A DNA stretch of 16,456 bases from Baffinella frigidus. Lineage: Eukaryota > Cryptophyceae > Cryptomonadales > Baffinellaceae. Below, one piece after another: positions 13,700 to 16,456 of this stretch. Every line of letters begins with the position of its first letter. Position 1 is the first letter of the stretch. The stretch covers positions 517,076 through 533,531 of the forward strand of contig MU646547.1 in NCBI GenBank assembly GCA_026770585.1, in the 5' to 3' direction. A program made the translations under genes and the position numbers. The notes below the pieces were generated by a model. That model ran no database searches and was not told the DNA's origin. It saw only the letters and a list, made by a program, of their open reading frames with translations.

Positions 13700-13968
13700 A
13701 AGTGGCGAGTAGGCGCATACGCCCTACCGTAGGGCCCTAGGACCTGCCTGGGACCTCTCGGGGGTCTATGTGGGCCCCCTTGCCACTTGAGGGATAGCGG
13801 CTATCAGAACCAATACATATCACCTGTAGAAGTATGAGCTGCGACCTAGCCGCCGTGGAAGGGAATGCATGGCGGTCATGTCGGGACCAAGAAATGTCGC
13901 ACTCAGTAAGACGGAAGCGCGCGCCCTTACCACTTAAGGGATAGCGGCTATCAGAACCAATACATATC
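13700..13968. repeat. Foldback-like stretch and 39-bp duplicate
   Basis: CCACTTGAGGGATAGCGGCT and TATCAGAACCAATACATATC at 13783-13821 recur at 13930-13968 with one change. The left part pairs in inverse with CATGCCTCAAGTGGCGAGTA at about 13692-13711 (CTCAAGTGGC with GCCACTTGAG), giving a foldback of about 100 bases around a CTACCGTAGGGCCCTAGG core. The second copy follows directly on the second copy of the 100-bp duplicate. Confidence 0.7.
13823..13922 (+). repeat. Second copy of the 100-bp segment
   Basis: Copy of 13393-13492 with three substitutions. A further short copy of its end (CTCAGTGAGACGGAAGCGCG) follows at 13972-13991. Confidence 0.85.
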
Positions 13969-14240
13969 GCGCTCAGTGAGACGGAAGCGCGCTCGCTCCC
14001 CGATTTATGTGAGAGAACGCCGCTCACGGAATCGCTCGAAGCGTTGGTTTACACATACACATACTTCAACATTGTGTGCTGGAGGCCTGACTGGCATCAC
14101 TCAGACCAGGGCGATCGTTCCGCCGCAATTTCGCAGCAGGCCCGTCCTACATGGGTAACTCGAATTGAGGAACACGCCCCCCCCCCCCAGGACCTCCTTT
14201 CTCGCAGGCCCGTCCTAACGATGCGCGCATGGAACGTCGT

Positions 14241-14350
14241 GCAGGGGTACCTCGCTCATAAGAAACGCCCACCCCCCTAGGACCCTACAGTAGGGCCCTA
14301 TGGTGATCCTAGGGGGGGGGGCGTTTCTTATGAGCGAGGTACCCCTGTAG
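14241..14350. mobile_element. GGTACCTCG foldback family, copy 3
   Basis: Arms GCAGGGGTACCTCGCTCATA (14241) and TATGAGCGAGGTACCCCTGT (to about 14348) are perfect inverses over 30 bases; the centre contains CTAGGACCCTACAGTAGGGC and a G run. A diverged left half of the family (GGGTAACTCGAATTGAGGAA) is at about 14154-14200. Confidence 0.9.
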
Positions 14351-14492
14351 CGTTCTGTAGTTGCGACGATGGGTCACATGCTGTGCGCTGGATGCATCTT
14401 CGCAGAATGGTGTCTTCGTGTCCTCACAGAACGTAGACTAACCTAGTTCAGCCAACTCCTCGGTGAATCGCGGAACCGTTTTCCTCTCAGAA

Positions 14493-14530
14493 AACGGCGG
14501 ATTCACGCCTCAACGGCGGATTCACGCCTC
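14493..14530. repeat. Tandem 19-bp duplication at the stop codon of gene C
   Basis: AACGGCGGATTCACGCCTC occurs twice in a row (14493-14511, 14512-14530). The right copy contains the TGA stop of gene C (14524-14522 on minus) and its last codons; the left copy therefore repeats the end of the coding region downstream. Just left, CCGTTTTC and GAAAACGG (14476-14498 region) form a small hairpin. Confidence 0.85.
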
Positions 14531-14597
14531 GTTGTAGAAGTAGACGGTGCTGAAGCGCCAGGGATCCTCGACGCCCTTCACCCGCTTCAGCTCCCAC
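14522..14597 (-). CDS. Gene C last exon
   Basis: One base completes the arginine codon, then WELKRVKGVEDPWRFSTVYF and YNEA, and TGA at 14524-14522. Third positions are mostly G or C. Acceptor CTCGGCAG. A decayed copy of its start, GCAG|GTGGGAACGCAAGCG, lies at about 14703-14686 on the same strand. Confidence 0.8.
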
Positions 14598-16082
14598 CTG
14601 CCGAGGAGGAGCCGGAGTGACTTTACTCAGTAACGCTCTACAACAATCATAGGAGACACAAACTGAATCGTGCCAGACTTACACGGTCGCTTGCGTTCCC
14701 ACCTGCGAGACGATCGGCCCCGAGGAGTCCGGAAAGGCCTGGGCTAAATTTAGTTTCCATGCCTGTGTACGAGGTGGAGATAGAATCCATCCGGAAAAAA
14801 GCTCGTAAGGAGCGGCCGACACGGGGTAGAGTAAGTAGCACAATGCGTAAGGCATGTGCGGCGCTGACGCTGGTTGTTTGGCAATAATTACCAATCTCTC
14901 CATGCCTGTGAATCGGGGGAGGAGCTGACACATTCGGGATCGGGGCTGGAGCTTTCACGGTCTGCATCAGGGGTGTCTAGAGGGGGTGGAGGTCACCGCA
15001 TGGTGGTCCGGGTCTTGTCTATGATGGGAGATCGCAAAACCAAAAGGACCTAAACATGGAGCTCAAGGACCTCAACACGGTCTGAATCAGTCTGAATCAG
15101 GGGTGGGGGAGGGGGGTGCACCGCATGGTGGTACAGGTCTTGTCATCCTTGGTCGCAACGTTCTCCGGCTTCACGCCGAGCGATTCCAATGAAAATTACT
15201 ACACGGTTGCTTTAATATTACCACGCAAGAGTGCAGGGCAGAGTGCTGTGTAGGAAAAATAGCCAGATCTGGCTATTTTGAAAAGTTCACAAGTCAACAT
15301 TCTCCCCAGAGAAAAATCGAAATTTCGGGAAGTTGATACAAATTCCGTGTGAACTGACTTGTTTTTCCAGGTCAGTCTTACACTCTTGCGTGGTAGTAGT
15401 AGAGATCATTCTGTGTAGTAAATTTCGTTGCCGGAATGTTTTAAATTAATCAGTTTTCCCATGAAATCAGGGGTGGAGGGCACCGCATGGTGGTGTAGGT
15501 CTTCCTTGGTCCGTCTGAATCAGGTGATCAATCAGGGCTTGATATTACACAGCCTGAATCCGGGTTGGAGCTTACACGGTCTGAAGCAGGGGTGGAGCTT
15601 ACACGGTCTGAATCAGAGGTGGAGGAGGGGGGGGCACCGCATGGTGGTCCAGGTCTTGCCGTCCTTGGTCGCCACGTTCTCGGGCTTCACGCCGAGCTGC
15701 GATCCAGGGTGGATTTGGGGTTGAGAGTTTGGGGTTTGGGGTGCAGGGTCCAGGTTGTTGGGTTTGGGGTTTAAGGGTGCAACCATGCCTCGAATATGGA
15801 AAGAGAATTAATTTGAATGAGTGAGTACGTTCGGTCTAAATCTCCGGCTTCACGCCGAGCTGCGGTTCAGGGTCTAAACCGGTTTAGCGTTTAGTGGGGG
15901 GTTAGGGTTTAGGGGTGCAACCAGTTTGCAGGGTGTAAGGTTTAGGGATGCAACCAGTTTGCACACCTTAAAACCAAAACGCAAAGTGGGCACTGTACTT
16001 CCTCAATAACGCAAAATCGAGGGGCGCGGACCGCAGCGAGCTTCGCGGCAGTGTTGTAGAGCTTCGTGTCGAGGAACGCAAC
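14522..16082 (-). CDS. Gene C: 3' end of an unknown protein, three exons
   Basis: Exons 16082-16032, 15696-15638 and 14597-14522 join on the minus strand: VAFLDTKLYNTAAKLAA, then LGVKPENVATKDGKTWTTM, then RWELKRVKGVEDPWRFSTVY and FYNEA, stop TGA. The second junction is well supported: ATGCG|GTGCCC leaves in phase 2 and CGGCAG|GTGG enters in phase 2, giving arginine. The first junction (GCG|GTCCGC to CGCAG|CTCGGC, phase 0) is likelier than the readthrough but less certain. Mixed charged and aromatic residues suggest a soluble globular protein; no family recognised. Introns are 335 and 1040 bases; the first is telomere-like, the second holds several decayed copies of the middle exon and a nested foldback element. 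The 5' end lies beyond 16082, possibly outside the window. Confidence 0.7.
14600..14953. other. Gene C intron part with a decayed exon start
   Basis: Minus strand shows CTCCTCGGGGCCGATCGTCT and CGCAG|GTGGGAACGCAAGC (14703 downward), a near-copy of the acceptor and first codons of the last exon. Other open frames here (minus 14647-14967) have no clear pattern. GGAGTGACTTTAC at about 14611 also occurs at about 13250. Confidence 0.5.
14954..15637 (-). repeat. Decayed copies of the gene C middle exon and its donor
   Basis: At least three extra copies of the exon end and donor (CACCATGCG|GTG on minus) occur, at about 14994-15003, 15118-15127 and 15480-15489, besides the exon at 15638. The copy at 15177-15124 keeps LGVKPENVATKDDKTCTTM nearly whole; the others keep only the TTMR end. 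Each is followed in the sense direction by C-rich text and CTGATTCAGACCGTG-like sequence, so exon and donor-side intron were copied together. Confidence 0.75.
15186..15432. mobile_element. Triple-nested foldback element in gene C intron
   Basis: Outer ends AATGAAAATTACTACACGG (from 15188) and CTGTGTAGTAAATTTCGTTGCC (15411-15432) belong to the family at 6057 and 11836. Inside, TACCACGCAAGAGTG at 15219-15233 is a perfect inverse of 15381-15395. Further in, a perfect 24-bp palindrome spans 15256-15279 (TAGCCAGATCTGGCTA core) and AGTTCACAAGTCAA-like text near 15283 pairs with GTGTGAACTGACTT near 15347. It interrupts the best decayed copy of the exon at its acceptor. Confidence 0.85.
15638..15696 (-). 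CDS. Gene C middle exon
   Basis: From CGCAG|CTCGGC to ATGCG|GTGCCC: LGVKPENVATKDGKTWTTM plus two bases. This copy has proper borders and keeps the tryptophan that is cysteine in the copy at 15124-15177. It is followed in the sense direction by C-rich intron. Confidence 0.75.
15697..16031 (-). repeat. Telomere-like intron of gene C with a truncated exon copy
   Basis: On the plus strand 15711-15775 and 15865-15955 are G-rich GGGTTTGGGGTTTA-type repeats, so the sense strand is C-rich. Between them, at 15841-15862, CCGCAG|CTCGGCGTGAAGCCGG AGA repeats the start of the middle exon and then stops (LGVKPEI). GTGCAACCAGTTTGCA at 15916 and 15950 is a short direct repeat. Confidence 0.75.
16032..16082 (-). 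CDS. Gene C upstream exon, acceptor in a foldback arm
   Basis: Seventeen codons VAFLDTKLYNTAAKLAA after TTTTGGCAG|GTT; the frame stays open further (VRAPRFCVIEEVQCPL) if the donor GCG|GTCCGC is not used. The first three codons and the acceptor lie inside the arm of the foldback element 16075-16141. Confidence 0.6.
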
Positions 16083-16141
16083 CTGCCAAAAGTGATGACG
16101 ACAAGTGATCAGTACGTAATCACTTTTCAGAAGGTTGCGTT
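16075..16141. mobile_element. Foldback element overlapping a splice acceptor
   Basis: Arms 16075-16096 and 16119-16141 are inverted copies (AACGCAACCT..CAAAAGTGAT with its inverse, few changes). The inner end of one arm reads TTTTGGCAG|GTTGCG on minus, the acceptor of the gene C exon. Confidence 0.7.
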
Positions 16142-16208
16142 AGGGCCATATACGTATAAAAACATGCATTTACGTATCCCTGTACATCCACATATGCATT
16201 GTTTGCAG
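16142..16208. other. Short unassigned stretch
   Basis: A/T-rich with repeated TACGTAT and ATGCAT words and a possible acceptor on plus (CATTGTTTGCAG) at its end. No gene supported. Confidence 0.4.
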
Positions 16209-16285
16209 GATCTAATCGAGAGGTTGATGATGATGATGATGAAGAAGAAGATGAAGCCACACAGCGTAGTTCGAAGGGATTTTGA
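16209..16285 (+). CDS. Weak candidate for a plus-strand last exon with acidic run
   Basis: After TTGTTTGCAG two bases complete a codon and the frame reads SNREVDDDDDEEEDEATQRS then SKGF and TGA. The acceptor is good, but the acidic run comes from GAT and GAA triplet repeats, and the end lies inside the foldback arm 16257-16283. With no partner exon in sight this may be chance. Confidence 0.25.
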
Positions 16286-16417
16286 ATAACCCCTGAGCGA
16301 TAAGACCTAGGACCCTACGGTAGGCAACCCGTAGGGGCACAGGGGGGTTCCTACTGATAAGTCAACGGAAACTCGGGCACTGAGTGCCCGAAAATCCCTT
16401 CGTAGCCCTCTGTGTGG
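16257..16417. mobile_element. Foldback element at right edge
   Basis: Arms 16257-16283 and 16391-16417 are inverted copies (CCACACAG..and ACGAAGGGATTTT) with changes in the middle. Inside are CCTAGGACCCTACGGTAGG, also found in pieces in the 13.3-14.3 kb elements, and a perfect hairpin CGGGCACT/AGTGCCCG at 16374-16390. Confidence 0.75.
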
Positions 16418-16456
16418 AAGAAGAGAAGGAACGGTTGCGTTGCGTTGCACAGGGAG

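Noticed and set aside
1-16456. tRNA, rRNA or bacterial-type promoters and terminators
   Set aside because: No cloverleaf or conserved rRNA block was recognised by eye; hairpins found here are parts of foldback elements. A tRNA search by covariance model would be decisive.

Overview
The window looks like nuclear DNA of a eukaryote with many introns and many repeats, most likely a microalga. The evidence is: short exons (48 to 321 bases) joined by GT-AG introns, both strands used, no bacterial operon layout, and introns built largely of TTTAGGG/CCCTAAA heptamers, the plant and green-algal type of telomere repeat that is also known from some other protists. From memory, the mix of CCCTAAA-rich introns and short foldback elements recalls marine prasinophytes such as Cymbomonas. 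That is an impression and was not checked by search. The long reading frames in the window are mostly repeats; the real genes only appear when short exons are joined by phase.

Layout. Positions 329-3087 (minus strand) hold gene A, about ten exons in phase, a putative membrane-anchored or secreted protein with an N-terminal hydrophobic segment. Positions 3324-3928 and 6349-6943 are two inverted copies of one repeat of about 600 bp. From the first copy, gene B (plus, 3745 or 4054 to 4499) runs out; it is acidic and serine-rich with a basic PKRKV motif. Positions 4500-9870 are mainly nested foldback (MITE-like) elements and short duplications, with isolated plus-strand exon candidates at 4801, 5919-6017 (possibly Tudor-like), 7088-7216, 8224-8301, 8395-8443 and 8609 on.

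Positions 10093-12940 (plus) contain the clearest recognisable gene: four exons with matching phases that encode the C-terminal ankyrin repeats of a protein, ending in a TAG stop. Between the exons lie broken copies of the same exons. Positions 12941-14521 are foldback elements and duplicated segments. Positions 14522-16082 (minus) hold the 3' end of gene C: three exons joined in phase to a TGA stop, with several decayed copies of the middle exon. The right edge is more foldback sequence.

The most interesting theme is intron and exon dynamics. Telomere-like introns in at least three genes have the C-rich strand in the sense direction; intron starts resemble the first bases of the following exon; foldback elements sit on or next to splice sites; and exons with their splice borders have been duplicated into neighbouring introns. 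No tRNA, rRNA, CRISPR array or viral gene was seen.
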